From NCBI GenBank assembly GCA_003649205.1, contig QMRC01000002.1, positions 146,770 through 210,769 on the forward strand: a DNA stretch of 64,000 bases, in the 5' to 3' direction. This document shows, piece by piece, positions 41,230 to 49,630 of this stretch. Source of the stretch: Thermoprotei archaeon (lineage in GTDB: Archaea > Thermoproteota > Thermoprotei > Thermoproteales > B15-G16). The translations under genes and the position numbers were made by a program. How positions within the stretch are numbered: position 1 is the first letter of the stretch; every line of letters starts with the position of its first letter. The notes below the pieces were generated by a model. The model worked only from the letters and a program-made list of their open reading frames with translations, had not been told where the DNA came from and ran no database searches.

Positions 41230-42393
41230 GTGAGCTACGACTACGAGGAAATTACGATACCAAATGGTAGGGTTGATAGGATCGACTTCTGGATTTCGCC
41301 ACCTGTACTCTACTCAGTAATTCGTACAGTTGATAAGTTGAGTCAAGTTCTCTCAACTAAGTCTACTAAAGTTCTTACTGCTGTGGGGAAGGTAAAGGAT
41401 AGGGTCGAGATAAAGGAAATTAGGACTAACATAGGGACTGATCTAGTCACTGTAGCCATAGACTCAACTTATACCATACCTTATCTAGAGTTAATTGGTG
41501 GTAACTTAGCTATTGTTGCTGCGGGATTCGTAAGGTATCCAGCATTGAAGAAGGGTATCAACAGCTATGCGACAGCAACCATTGTACTAGATGATGAGGT
41601 TCAGAACTTTGAGAACTACGTCAGTAAGATTGCTCAGTACATGGAGAGGAAGGTACTGTATAGATTGTTGAAGAAGTTGGAGAGAGGTTACAGATTTGAC
41701 TTAGTTGCTATCGATGGTAGTATTCTCCCAGCTCCTTTACCCTTTGCATTACCAAGTGGTATTAAGGGAAGGAGCGAGAGTAAGGTTGGTAAGGTGCTGT
41801 CCAAGAGTTTTCTCCTGATGAAGGAGATCATTAAGTTAGCTAGGAAACATAATGTTGCTATAGTTGGCATAATTAAGAGAGTTAGGACAAAGTACTTCTC
41901 GATTATTCTCGGTGAAAAAGCTCCAGTAAATGATAAGGTAATTGCTTCTCTCTTACTGAAGCCAAGTACCTACTTAGTGCTCGGTAAATTGGGTAGTATA
42001 GTTAGGGAGTATGTGAAGTATGTAAGGGGTTTGTCGTTGAAGGAAGTAGATGAGGTTAGAGATGCTCTTCCAGAAGTCGATGACATAGATGTTGTCTTCT
42101 ACCGATCACCCATGAGCCTCTATATGCAGAGTACCAAGGTTGAGATACTGAACTTTAGCAACGTAGATCTTCATGATATCATTAGCTATCTCTGCATTCA
42201 TACGACGCATACTGGAGTCCCTCACTTCATGGACATGGTAGATGCATACATTAGGTGCGAATCCAAGGTCTTACCTCATATACAGCAAATTCTCGAGAGT
42301 AAGGTAATTGAGAAGGGTGGATTACCTATACTAACTGGATTTACAAATCCACAGAAGATGCACCTATACCGCGATCAGTTTCATTCAAGGTAA
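41230..42393 (+). CDS. nurA: NurA nuclease
   Basis: A 387-residue NurA: the RNase H-like core begins LVTVAIDSTYTIPYLEL (first catalytic Asp, about 78), then FDLVAIDGSILPAP (about 158) and the C-terminal GVPHFMDMVDAYIRCES and LTGFTNPQKMHLYRDQF. It acts as a 5'-3' exonuclease/endonuclease together with HerA. The GTG start is 1 nt after herA. It ends next to a convergent CBS-domain regulator. Confidence 0.9.
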   Translation: MSYDYEEITIPNGRVDRIDFWISPPVLYSVIRTVDKLSQVLSTKSTKVLTAVGKVKDRVEIKEIRTNIGTDLVTVAIDSTYTIPYLELIGGNLAIVAAGFVRYPALKKGINSYATATIVLDDEVQNFENYVSKIAQYMERKVLYRLLKKLERGYRFDLVAIDGSILPAPLPFALPSGIKGRSESKVGKVLSKSFLLMKEIIKLARKHNVAIVGIIKRVRTKYFSIILGEKAPVNDKVIASLLLKPSTYLVLGKLGSIVREYVKYVRGLSLKEVDEVRDALPEVDDIDVVFYRSPMSLYMQSTKVEILNFSNVDLHDIISYLCIHTTHTGVPHFMDMVDAYIRCESKVLPHIQQILESKVIEKGGLPILTGFTNPQKMHLYRDQFHSR

Positions 42394-43023
42394 TTACTTT
42401 GGTACATGTGTACAAGTTTCTTCCCTCTCCTCCTTTCTCTCCTCATATAATCTATGCAGTAGGAGACGAACTTTCTTCGCTATGATATCGGTCTTAGTTA
42501 TTATACCAACAACCCTGCCCCTATCAGCAACCAAGACTGCTGGTACACCCTGTGACAATATCTTAACTACGACGTCGATTCTCTCATTAACACTAATTAT
42601 CGGAAGAGCATCAGACATTATCTTCTCAACTGGTTCTTTGAGAATTGCATCACCTTCCCTAATCAACGCTCTCAATACATCATCCTCCTTAACAGTGCCA
42701 ATAACCTTGTCATCCTTTATGACAGGTAGCTGAGAAAAGCCATGTTTCCACATGAGTTTGATAGCCTTCTCGACACTATCCTCTGGTTGAACGTACACAA
42801 CGGGTGAGTTCATTACGTCACCTGCTTTAGTTCCTTCAGTAATGCTCTCTTCCAGTACTTTTAGTATTCTCCTTAGTGTTGATAGACGAGGATCAACTGT
42901 ACCAGCTTCAATCCTAGCTATTAGAGACTGACTTACACAAGCTCTCTTAGCTAGTTCTCTCTGTGTTAATCCAGCCTTTTTACGAAGGAGTTTTATGTCT
43001 TCAGGTGTTGGTAGAAAGGACAT
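42394..43023 (-). CDS. XRE-type HTH regulator with CBS domain pair
   Basis: 209 residues: an N-terminal Xre helix-turn-helix (LRKKAGLTQRELAKRACVSQSLIARIEAG, shown by its TQRELA and QSLIARIE parts, about 10-40), then two CBS motifs (about 75-130 and 135-190, with VMNSPVVYVQPEDSVEKAI and IMSDALPIISVNERIDVVV), which usually sense adenine nucleotides. ATG 43023 starts the conserved MSFLPTPEDIKLLRK; the upstream in-frame ATG at 43050 adds an unrelated peptide. This is a common archaeal regulator architecture; the target genes are unknown. Confidence 0.88.
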   Translation of the reverse strand: MSFLPTPEDIKLLRKKAGLTQRELAKRACVSQSLIARIEAGTVDPRLSTLRRILKVLEESITEGTKAGDVMNSPVVYVQPEDSVEKAIKLMWKHGFSQLPVIKDDKVIGTVKEDDVLRALIREGDAILKEPVEKIMSDALPIISVNERIDVVVKILSQGVPAVLVADRGRVVGIITKTDIIAKKVRLLLHRLYEERKEEREETCTHVPK

Positions 43024-43082
43024 GTAGTAGCACCGAGTATAATTTTTCATTGAGAATCTTAAAAATCTGATTTAGGCAAGGT

Positions 43083-44204
43083 ATGCTATTCGAGAGACCT
43101 AAGGATGCTCTACTTGAGGTGTTGCGTGAGGAGGGTCTCTTTTCAGTAGCTTGCCATGTAAGAGGTATTGTGAAGAGACCTAGAGAGGATCCATTTCAGG
43201 ATCTTGCTGTTGCACTTCTCCTCGGTAAAGGGGTTCTTACTGAACGACGTGAAGGTGATTTACCGAGAGGCGTCGTTTATCGTGAGGGTGTATTCAAGTT
43301 CTTGGGTGGTCCTGGAGATGAGCACCCTGATGTGGTCTTCAGAAAGGTAGGTAGCGGGTATAAGCACGTACTAGAGGGGGTAGCTCTCGAAAGGTTACTA
43401 TCTAGATTCCCCCTCATAGTGATTGACCTATCACTCTGGGAACGACATACAGAAGGTGAGAAGTCTAGGCTCATACAGCAGCTAGCTTCCTCACTTAACG
43501 TAGTTAGAGCATTTCTCTGGGATCAACACCTCGTACTTACATGTACTTACCCATCGATTGCTGAGCGATTTAGGAGAGCTGTAGGTCAGAGAGCAAGACC
43601 TCAAGTAACGCAGGAGTCAACACTTGAATTTCTCAGGAGTTTAGGTCGTGTAAGGGCTATTCTCCTAGATCCAAATGTTGATGAAGAACTCACTACAGAT
43701 GATGTACTCACTGCTGATGTCTTCGTCATCGGTGGTATAGTCGATAGAGAGGTACCGAGACCTGGTGAGACCAGGTTAATTGCTGATAAGTTAGGTTCTT
43801 TGGTTGAGAGAAAGAAGATCGTACTACGTGGTAAGTTGTATGGTGTCCCTCACAGGGTAAATAGAGTGATTGAGTTAATACTTAGAACGAGGTACGTTAC
43901 GAGAGATCTCGAGAAAGCAATTCTCTCTACAATGTCGATATACGATAAACTATGGAGACTTCGTCATGAACTTGTTGAGAGAGCTATTAGGGTTAGAATT
44001 GAAGGTAGTACCAAGCTCCTCATCTCGAGGTCAGTAGTTAATGAGTTACGTAGGTTTCTAGGTCTCGATATAGAGTATATTAACCTAGCTATAAGGCAGG
44101 TCGGTGTTGAGGTAGTTGATGACGATTATCTGGGTAAGGTGCTTCGGTCATGTGAAGTCGTTAGGAGAAGAGATGGTAGGGTAGTTTATGTTTTTAGGGG
44201 GTAG
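43083..44204 (+). CDS. trm10: Archaeal Trm10-type tRNA position-9 N1-methyltransferase
   Basis: A 373-residue protein with a central SPOUT-like segment: LGRVRAILLDPNVDEELTTDD, ADVFVIGGIVDREVPRPGETR, KKIVLRGKLYGVPHRVNRVIEL. The IGGIVDR loop and surrounding strands match crenarchaeal Trm10, which methylates A9 or G9 of tRNA with SAM. The N-terminal third is a lineage-specific domain and the C-terminal part is helical and basic. The start ATG lies 59 nt from the divergent CBS regulator. Overall homology is judged by eye. Confidence 0.75.
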   Translation: MLFERPKDALLEVLREEGLFSVACHVRGIVKRPREDPFQDLAVALLLGKGVLTERREGDLPRGVVYREGVFKFLGGPGDEHPDVVFRKVGSGYKHVLEGVALERLLSRFPLIVIDLSLWERHTEGEKSRLIQQLASSLNVVRAFLWDQHLVLTCTYPSIAERFRRAVGQRARPQVTQESTLEFLRSLGRVRAILLDPNVDEELTTDDVLTADVFVIGGIVDREVPRPGETRLIADKLGSLVERKKIVLRGKLYGVPHRVNRVIELILRTRYVTRDLEKAILSTMSIYDKLWRLRHELVERAIRVRIEGSTKLLISRSVVNELRRFLGLDIEYINLAIRQVGVEVVDDDYLGKVLRSCEVVRRRDGRVVYVFRG

Positions 44205-44235
44205 TTCCTGAAGTTGTTCTTGAAGAGGGTTTTGT

Positions 44236-45078
44236 GTGAGTAGTAAGGAGTTTACAGTAGTTATACCTGCATACAATGAGATGGGTAGGATAGATAAGTA
44301 CCTACCTGAGCTAGTACGTACTCTTGACAAGTACTTAGGAGATAGCTGTGAAGTAATTATTGTCACTGATGGGTGTACAGATGGTACTGATCTATGGGTC
44401 CATGAATTTAGTAAGCAGCATACAAACATCAAGCATCTAAACTTCAAGCATAGACTAGGTAAGGGAAGAGCTATTGTCACTGGACTGAGTATTGGCAGAG
44501 GTAGGTATCTCGCATATGTAGATGCTGATGGTTCAGTACCACCTAAGGAGGTAGTTAAGCTACTCCTATACATTAAGAAGGTGAACTGTGATCTAGTGAT
44601 CGCTTCACGTTACTTACCAACATCACAGATCCTTAGAAAGCCGCCACTAATACGTATCCTGTACTCAAGAATCTTCAATGCAATCACTAAGATGTTATTT
44701 CCTGTACTCAGCACAATTCATGATACTCAATGTGGACTAAAGGTAATTCGTCGAAGTACCTTCAGTAAGATTAAGAGTAAATTACTGGTACAGAATTTCG
44801 CCTTTGATGTCAATCTAATACTATCGGTAATAGACGTGAGTGGTGAAGTTGTTGAAGTACCGATTCAGTGGTTTCACGTTGATATAGGGAGTAAGGTTAA
44901 CGGAGAAGGTAGCATATTCACTAGGGTTAGATGCTTAAATAAGGTAGGTCTTCAAATGCTACTTTCAGTACTGAAGCTAAAACTCTACAGAGGTAGATTA
45001 GGTATTGGGAGAGCACTACTTCAGCACCTTGGTAAGGTACTTGACTTCCTAATTTCACTTACCTTGAGAGGTGAGTAG
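44236..45078 (+). CDS. Family 2 glycosyltransferase (dolichyl-phosphate sugar synthase-like)
   Basis: 280 residues: FTVVIPAYNEMGRIDKYLPE (N-terminal GT-A strand), EVIIVTDGCTDGTDL, RLGKGRAIVTGLSIGRGRYLAYVDADGSVPP with the DxD metal site, DTQCGLKVIRR and VEVPIQWFHVDIGSKV. This matches polyprenyl/dolichyl-phosphate glucosyl- or mannosyl-transferases that feed N-glycosylation. There are no C-terminal membrane helices. The GTG start is 31 nt after the trm10 stop. birA follows after 32 nt. Confidence 0.88.
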   Translation: MSSKEFTVVIPAYNEMGRIDKYLPELVRTLDKYLGDSCEVIIVTDGCTDGTDLWVHEFSKQHTNIKHLNFKHRLGKGRAIVTGLSIGRGRYLAYVDADGSVPPKEVVKLLLYIKKVNCDLVIASRYLPTSQILRKPPLIRILYSRIFNAITKMLFPVLSTIHDTQCGLKVIRRSTFSKIKSKLLVQNFAFDVNLILSVIDVSGEVVEVPIQWFHVDIGSKVNGEGSIFTRVRCLNKVGLQMLLSVLKLKLYRGRLGIGRALLQHLGKVLDFLISLTLRGE

Positions 45079-45110
45079 ATAGGTTAGGTAGTGAGGAGCT
45101 CCTCATCCTC

Positions 45111-46055
45111 ATGTACATAGCGAGGAGTGGAGAGCACTCGGTATCAGTAGATGAGCTGTGTAGAAGCACAGGGATGAACCGAGTGCAGCTATACAAGCTA
45201 GTTCACAGATTGTGTGATCTCAACTTACTACACTTCACTGAGTCTCAACTCAGGTGTAGACTCGATCTAGATAACCTACGTGTAGTTACTGACCTACTAC
45301 CTAAACTGAGAACCGAAGTTCTTAGGTATAGAGCTCTGTACCTCGAGAGAACGACGTCTACACAGGATATCGTGCACAGATTAGCTAGGTGTGGATTTGA
45401 GGAAGGTTACGTCGTGATTGCTGAAGAGCAGCTTAGAGGAAGAGGAAGATGGGGTAGAACCTGGGTATCACCTAAAGGCGGTCTATGGTTTAGTGTACTG
45501 CTGAGACCAAAGGTAGCACTCCCACAGCAGATTTCAATGGCGGCATCACTATCAGTTGCTGAAGTACTTAACAACTTACTTAAAATACCCACATACCTCA
45601 AATGGCCAAATGATGTAGTGATTCAAGGTAGGAAGGTATGTGGAGTACTCGTAGAGTCAAAGTGCGGAAAATACGGTGTAGAGTACATAGCGCTTGGTAT
45701 AGGGATCAACGTAAATAATGAGGTACCTGAAGAACTTAGAGAACATGCCACATCACTGAGAGATGAAGTGAGACAGCAAGTACCTAGGGTACCAATACTC
45801 CTCAGCATACTCAAACAATTTGATCAACACTACAAACACCTGGAGGCGAAGAGAGGCAGTAGAGTAGTGACAAGGTACTACAAACTCCTCATAGAGCGAA
45901 ATCACAGGGTACGAATTGAATTGATCAATGGAGAACACATAGAGGGAAAAGTAATCGGTATAGATATCGACGGTAGCATAGTACTATCAACTGAAGGTAA
46001 GGAGGTACCCATACAGAGCGAACTTGTCAGGAAGGTACACGTACTTACAGAGTAA
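45111..46055 (+). CDS. birA: Biotin-protein ligase with N-terminal HTH (BirA)
   Basis: 314 residues: an N-terminal winged-helix (SVDELCRSTGMNRVQLYKLV, about 12-31), the catalytic domain with ERTTSTQDIVHRLA, AEEQLRGRGRWGRTWVSP (biotinyl-AMP loop), YLKWPNDVVIQGRKVCGVLVE and IALGIGINVN, and a C-terminal SH3-like domain (IEGKVIGIDIDGSIVL). It attaches biotin to carboxylase carrier proteins and may repress transcription. The tRNA-Gly follows 48 nt downstream. Confidence 0.94.
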   Translation: MYIARSGEHSVSVDELCRSTGMNRVQLYKLVHRLCDLNLLHFTESQLRCRLDLDNLRVVTDLLPKLRTEVLRYRALYLERTTSTQDIVHRLARCGFEEGYVVIAEEQLRGRGRWGRTWVSPKGGLWFSVLLRPKVALPQQISMAASLSVAEVLNNLLKIPTYLKWPNDVVIQGRKVCGVLVESKCGKYGVEYIALGIGINVNNEVPEELREHATSLRDEVRQQVPRVPILLSILKQFDQHYKHLEAKRGSRVVTRYYKLLIERNHRVRIELINGEHIEGKVIGIDIDGSIVLSTEGKEVPIQSELVRKVHVLTE

Positions 46056-46103
46056 AGCAAAAATTAAAAATACCCAAGACACGTATCTCTAGGCGGGATC
46101 CAT

Positions 46104-46178
46104 GCGGCCGTCGTCTAGCCTGGACTAGGACGGCGGCCTGCCGCGCCGCTGACCCGGGTTCAAATCCCGGCGGCCGCA
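46104..46178 (+). tRNA. tRNA-Gly (GCC), intronless
   Basis: Acceptor GCGGCCG/CGGCCGC, D arm GTCTAGCCTGGACTAGGAC, anticodon stem GCGGC/GCCGC with loop CTGCCGC (anticodon GCC), T arm CCGGGTTCAAATCCCGG, discriminator A at 46178 and encoded CCA at 46179-46181. An A-rich TATA-like element (AATTAAAAAT) lies about 40 nt upstream. The D and T arms are nearly identical to those of tRNA-Pro at 11559. Confidence 0.96.
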
Positions 46179-46222
46179 CCAACCCCCTCCTGGAACCTCC
46201 TCAACACCACCATATGGTGCTA

Positions 46223-47164
46223 CTAGAGATATGTTCTCACTAGCAACGGATATCTCTCTCTAAGTACATCAGCTAGTAATCTTGGGAATACTCTATACCT
46301 ACCCTTCTTGCTAACTGTGACGAGTTCATACATCTTCAACTTCCCTAAAATTCTCCTCAGTGATCTTAGTGAGATCTTGATATCCCTCGAGATAGGTACA
46401 TGTGGTAGCTCTCTAGCTATCTCCTCATCAGTAGCTTCTTCAAGTCTAGCTACTGCGAGCAACGTCAATCTCTCCAACTTACTTAAGTCAGTAAATACAC
46501 GCTCAGCTAATGAATTTCTCCTAGTTGAGACATAGGTAAGAAGTTCTCGATAATTACTCTCAAGAACATCTACTGAGAGCTTCCTTGAGATAGAGGTTAG
46601 GTACTCCAACAGTATACCTAAAGCACTTGGAACACCTTCACATAGCTCATACAGTACATCTGTGAAATCACGCTCTATATCAACCCCACATCTACTACTA
46701 AGAACTTGAAGAAATCTCTTAACTTCACCTCGTGTAAGAGGTCTCAACCTGATTAGTGTAGTACCACTAGGCGCTGAAGACTCTAGATAATTCACGTTAG
46801 CAACAGCTAGCAAGAACTTCGTACGCTCTTTCTCACTAAGGTACTTCACACTGCTCATAGATCCAGCATAGTCATCAAGTAAGTACACTACATCGCTACT
46901 GAACTTGTAGGAGGATGGATTCACTACACCACTCACATACCTAACATCTTTACCATACATCATGAGAGATGCTGCTATTGAGAATAGTAGACTCGTTTTA
47001 CCGTAGCCAAGCCATCCATGCACGATAACTACCTTAGTGCTCTCGCTCTGAAGTTCGGTAAGTATCCTCTCCTTAATCTCTAGGTGTGTTACATGTAGGT
47101 TAGGTGGTAGTGGCGATGTTGCTGATATGAGTGGTTTGTAGTGCTGTGTATGATCGTACTTCAT
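46223..47164 (-). CDS. AAA/STAND-type archaeal ATPase with wHTH
   Basis: 313 residues: Walker A VHGWLGYGKTSLLFS (about 47-61), Walker B VVYLLDDYAGS (about 93), a lid region (LTRGEVKRFLQVLSS) and a C-terminal winged helix (ATDEEIARELPHVPISRDIKI, then LGKLKMYELVTVSKKGRYRV). The layout resembles archaeal ATPases related to Orc1/Cdc6 and STAND NTPases. A partner is not evident. The function, regulatory or mobile-element related, is open. Confidence 0.7.
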   Translation of the reverse strand: MKYDHTQHYKPLISATSPLPPNLHVTHLEIKERILTELQSESTKVVIVHGWLGYGKTSLLFSIAASLMMYGKDVRYVSGVVNPSSYKFSSDVVYLLDDYAGSMSSVKYLSEKERTKFLLAVANVNYLESSAPSGTTLIRLRPLTRGEVKRFLQVLSSRCGVDIERDFTDVLYELCEGVPSALGILLEYLTSISRKLSVDVLESNYRELLTYVSTRRNSLAERVFTDLSKLERLTLLAVARLEEATDEEIARELPHVPISRDIKISLRSLRRILGKLKMYELVTVSKKGRYRVFPRLLADVLRERYPLLVRTYL

Positions 47165-47283
47165 GATCCTCGCCTAAATGCCTTCTCTTCATCAATCAGT
47201 GTAACCCTGATCGCTCATCGGATCTGAGAGAGTGTGCATGGGGAAAGTACATATACTTTTCCTCTACCTAGTGTACGTGCTGG

Positions 47284-47335
47284 ATGATGATTGCGTTGGT
47301 GGGGGTTATTGATGCCCGACGAAGGGCGAGGCTGA
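47284..47335 (+). ncRNA. Weak candidate C/D box RNA
   Basis: + strand box C ATGATGA (47284-47290), a C'-like TTGATGC in the middle, and box D CTGA (47332-47335), 52 nt overall, with a TATA-like ATATAC about 30 nt upstream. D' is not recognisable and the second interval is 16 nt. It could equally be part of the leader of the zinc-ribbon gene at 47393. Confidence 0.22.
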
Positions 47336-47392
47336 TGCTATCTAGGGAAAGATTTTTCTCTAAGCGTATTCGTGGGGTCGTGGGGGTGTGTT

Positions 47393-47569
47393 ATGGCATA
47401 CGTCCCTAAGACGTTGATGGTTGGTAGATGTTGGAGGTGTGGGAAGAGACTGTACAAAGGTGATACCTTCTACTACTGTGCAAGGTGTAATACGTACTAC
47501 TGTCCTACCTGCTACAGGAAGACCTTTGGTAAGTGTCCATGTTGTCAGCTACCGCTTAGAGAGGTCTAG
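47393..47569 (+). CDS. Small double zinc-ribbon/RING-like protein
   Basis: 58 residues, basic, with four CxxC pairs: RCWRCGKRL, YCARCNTYY, YCPTCYRK and KCPCCQLPL. Eight cysteines in this order can bind two zinc ions in a cross-brace or tandem ribbon. ATG 47393 is chosen over an upstream in-frame start because the stretch before it is unrelated. The stop overlaps by 4 nt the end of the convergent gene. Probably a nucleic-acid or protein adaptor; the family is not known to me. Confidence 0.75.
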   Translation: MAYVPKTLMVGRCWRCGKRLYKGDTFYYCARCNTYYCPTCYRKTFGKCPCCQLPLREV

Positions 47570-48030
47570 GAGCTGCCTCTTCTCAACTCGTTGACCTTAT
47601 TGAACACGGCATTGAGTACCTTAAGCATGTCTCCTGGTCTGTACCCACTTCTCGTACCTCGGTACCTCTTCTCGATATCGCCCATGGTTAGCTTAACTAC
47701 CTCTGGATAGATCTCTAACTCCATGTAATAGGTCTTGAATTTCATGTACTTACTCGGTACATAGGTAAATTCTCCGAAGTACGTGTAGTGACCTAATCTC
47801 AATGTTGACTCAACGATGTTGATTAATCCATCCATAGCTGATACGAACTTCATGCATGAGCTTTTCAGGTTGTCCTCATCTACTGTGTAGGCTGGTCCCT
47901 TAGAGAATGTCACGATTACTGTAAAGTCCTTCCTAACAGCCATCATCGATATCAGTACATCCAGGTATATTATGTGTAGACCCCTAACCCACTTACCACG
48001 TGTGAAAGAGAGCAAACCCTCAATTCTCAT
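47566..48030 (-). CDS. Hypothetical protein, 154 residues
   Basis: An alpha/beta protein without recognisable motifs: it begins MRIEGLLSFTRGKWVRGLHI, has a hydrophobic strand VLISMMAVRKDFTVIVTFS, a long helical middle and the basic ending NKVNELRRGSS. ATG 48030 lies about 30 nt from a TATA box shared with the divergent DUF763 gene. Nothing indicates membrane location. The family is not recognised. Confidence 0.6.
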   Translation of the reverse strand: MRIEGLLSFTRGKWVRGLHIIYLDVLISMMAVRKDFTVIVTFSKGPAYTVDEDNLKSSCMKFVSAMDGLINIVESTLRLGHYTYFGEFTYVPSKYMKFKTYYMELEIYPEVVKLTMGDIEKRYRGTRSGYRPGDMLKVLNAVFNKVNELRRGSS

Positions 48031-48059
48031 ACCGATCAACCCACATTACAAGTAACCTC

Positions 48060-48066
48060 TATAAAG
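48060..48066. promoter_or_regulatory. Bidirectional TATA box
   Basis: TATAAAG on the + strand reads CTTTATA on the minus strand, and both directions have a start about 26-30 nt away: 48030 on the minus strand (hypothetical gene), and the 48089 element/DUF763 on the plus strand. One TATA-binding site may therefore serve both transcripts. Confidence 0.45.
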
Positions 48067-48088
48067 TGTTACCGCTAGTGAATTCACG

Positions 48089-48139
48089 GTGATGAAGCTG
48101 AGCTACGCAGATTTGATGAAGAGTGCTTGCGAGGGCTGA
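48089..48139 (+). ncRNA. Candidate C/D box RNA with a guide matching a tRNA D arm (or leader mini-ORF)
   Basis: Box C GTGATGA (48089-48095), 12-nt guide AGCTGAGCTACG, D' CAGA (48108-48111), C' TTGATGA (48113-48119), 16 nt, box D CTGA (48136-48139). The first guide is the exact complement of CGTAGCTCAGCT, a sequence common in tRNA D arms. Box C lies 26 nt after the shared TATA box. The same bases also form a 15-codon frame from ATG 48092 to TGA 48139, three nt before the DUF763 start, so a leader peptide is the alternative. Confidence 0.42.
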
Positions 48140-48141
48140 CT

Positions 48142-49350
48142 ATGGAGCTTCGTGGTGTAGTAGATCTCCCACTTCACGATGGGTACGTACCTACGTGGCT
48201 CTTCAAGAGAATGAGAAGGCTAACCACCGTGGTATTTAAGGTGCTCCTTGATGAGTTTGGTGTTGAGAAGCTCTTTGAGAGATTGAGTAATCCATTGTGG
48301 TTTCAAGCTCTTAATAATGTAATTGGTATGGACTGGAATTCAAGCGGTAGTACAACCGTTACCTGTGCTGTCATAAAGCTTGTCCTGAATAATGAGTTGA
48401 GGGGTTATGGAGTTAGAGTTGTTGGTGGAAAGGGAGTGCTTAGTAGGGAAGTTCCTAGGGAGCTTAGGTATCGTGCTCCCGAGCTAGGTCTTAGTGAGGA
48501 GGATGTCGATTACTTGATTAAGGTCTCGAGATTGGTAGCTAAGGTCGATACAGCTGCTGTTCAGAGTGGGTACACGTTGTATCACCATGTACTTCTATTC
48601 GATGGTGAGGGTAGGTGGTTAGTTATACAGCAGGGTATGAGAACCGATGTAAAGCTTGCGAGGAGGTATCATTGGTATCATGGATCGGTAAATAAACTAT
48701 TTACTGATGATCCTAAGGAAAAGGTTGTTGCTTTGAGATTTCACGAAGGTGTACTGAATTTAGTTCATAGGGATAGTGCTCGCTGTAGAGAAACAATTCT
48801 TGACTTAGTTTGTAATGAGCCTGTGGTGAGAACTATGAGGTACCTGAGGTATGTGAAGAGCACTATTAAGGCACATAGTTCGATGAAAAGTGGCCTTTGC
48901 ACGCTTGATGAATTCATAGGTACGTCAAATACTTTTAGCAAAGAGCTTCCACAAATTGGCACGACAATTTACTATAGATTACCGGGTGATGAATATGTAG
49001 AGAAGGTACTCAGGAAGGTTAAGGAATGTAATGTTGAGAGCTTTGATGACTTACTTCTCGTTGATGGGCTTGGTCCTGCTGTTCTACGTGCTTTAGCACT
49101 GATAGCTGAGGTCATATACCGTGATCCACCAGCATACTGTGACAACGTTACCCACTTGGTAGATGAATACGATCCATTTAAGTTCTCGTTTGCTCTTGGT
49201 GGTAAGGATGGTGTTCCTTATCCTATATCGAGAGAGTTGTATGATGAGGTATTGAATGTACTAGAGAGGTTGATCTCATCAAAAGAATTGAATCAAGGAG
49301 AGAGATCACACGTACTGGAAATGTACCGTAGGTTAAGGTCATTCACTTAG
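48142..49350 (+). CDS. DUF763 family protein
   Basis: About 402 residues with the DUF763 hallmarks: MELRGVVDLPLHDGYVPTWLF at the N-terminus, SNPLWFQALNNVIGMDWNSSG, SRLVAKVDTAAVQSGYTLYHH, WLVIQQGM and ARRYHWYHGS, and a helix-hairpin-helix-like LLLVDGLGPAVLRALALIAEV near the C-terminus. The family is widespread in archaea; the function is unknown, with a DNA/RNA-related role suggested by the HhH-like segment (inference). ATG 48142 starts the conserved region; an in-frame TTG lies at 48127. Confidence 0.88.
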   Translation: MELRGVVDLPLHDGYVPTWLFKRMRRLTTVVFKVLLDEFGVEKLFERLSNPLWFQALNNVIGMDWNSSGSTTVTCAVIKLVLNNELRGYGVRVVGGKGVLSREVPRELRYRAPELGLSEEDVDYLIKVSRLVAKVDTAAVQSGYTLYHHVLLFDGEGRWLVIQQGMRTDVKLARRYHWYHGSVNKLFTDDPKEKVVALRFHEGVLNLVHRDSARCRETILDLVCNEPVVRTMRYLRYVKSTIKAHSSMKSGLCTLDEFIGTSNTFSKELPQIGTTIYYRLPGDEYVEKVLRKVKECNVESFDDLLLVDGLGPAVLRALALIAEVIYRDPPAYCDNVTHLVDEYDPFKFSFALGGKDGVPYPISRELYDEVLNVLERLISSKELNQGERSHVLEMYRRLRSFT

Positions 49351-49598
49351 AAATACTATGTTTAACCTACTCCTATGCTCCTCACAGTTGATACTTTTCC
49401 CTGAACTATTGATGAAAACATAATACCTTTACCTTAATGTGCTGTGCTTAAGTAGCTATTGCTGCTGGCTTTTTATGATGGAGAGGTTAGAAAGCACTTG
49501 GTTCACCGTCCAATGTATACGTTACCCAACAGTAGTACAGCACCCATAACAACCATGTGAATGAGTATGAGGTACCTGTACTCAGCTTCCTAAAAATG

Positions 49599-49608
49599 TT
49601 TTTAATTT
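49599..49608 (+). promoter_or_regulatory. TATA-like box of lysS
   Basis: TTTTTAATTT is centred about 27 nt before ATG 49631 and predicts a leaderless transcript from that ATG. This argues against the upstream in-frame TTG at 49607, which falls inside the TATA element itself. Confidence 0.5.
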
Positions 49609-49630
49609 GAGTGAAGCCCCAGTTGGTGTG

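Noticed and set aside
49510-49600. Minus-strand membrane-like peptide frame
   Set aside because: Hydrophobic translation but the open stretch has a stop immediately upstream and no usable start before the hydrophobic part.
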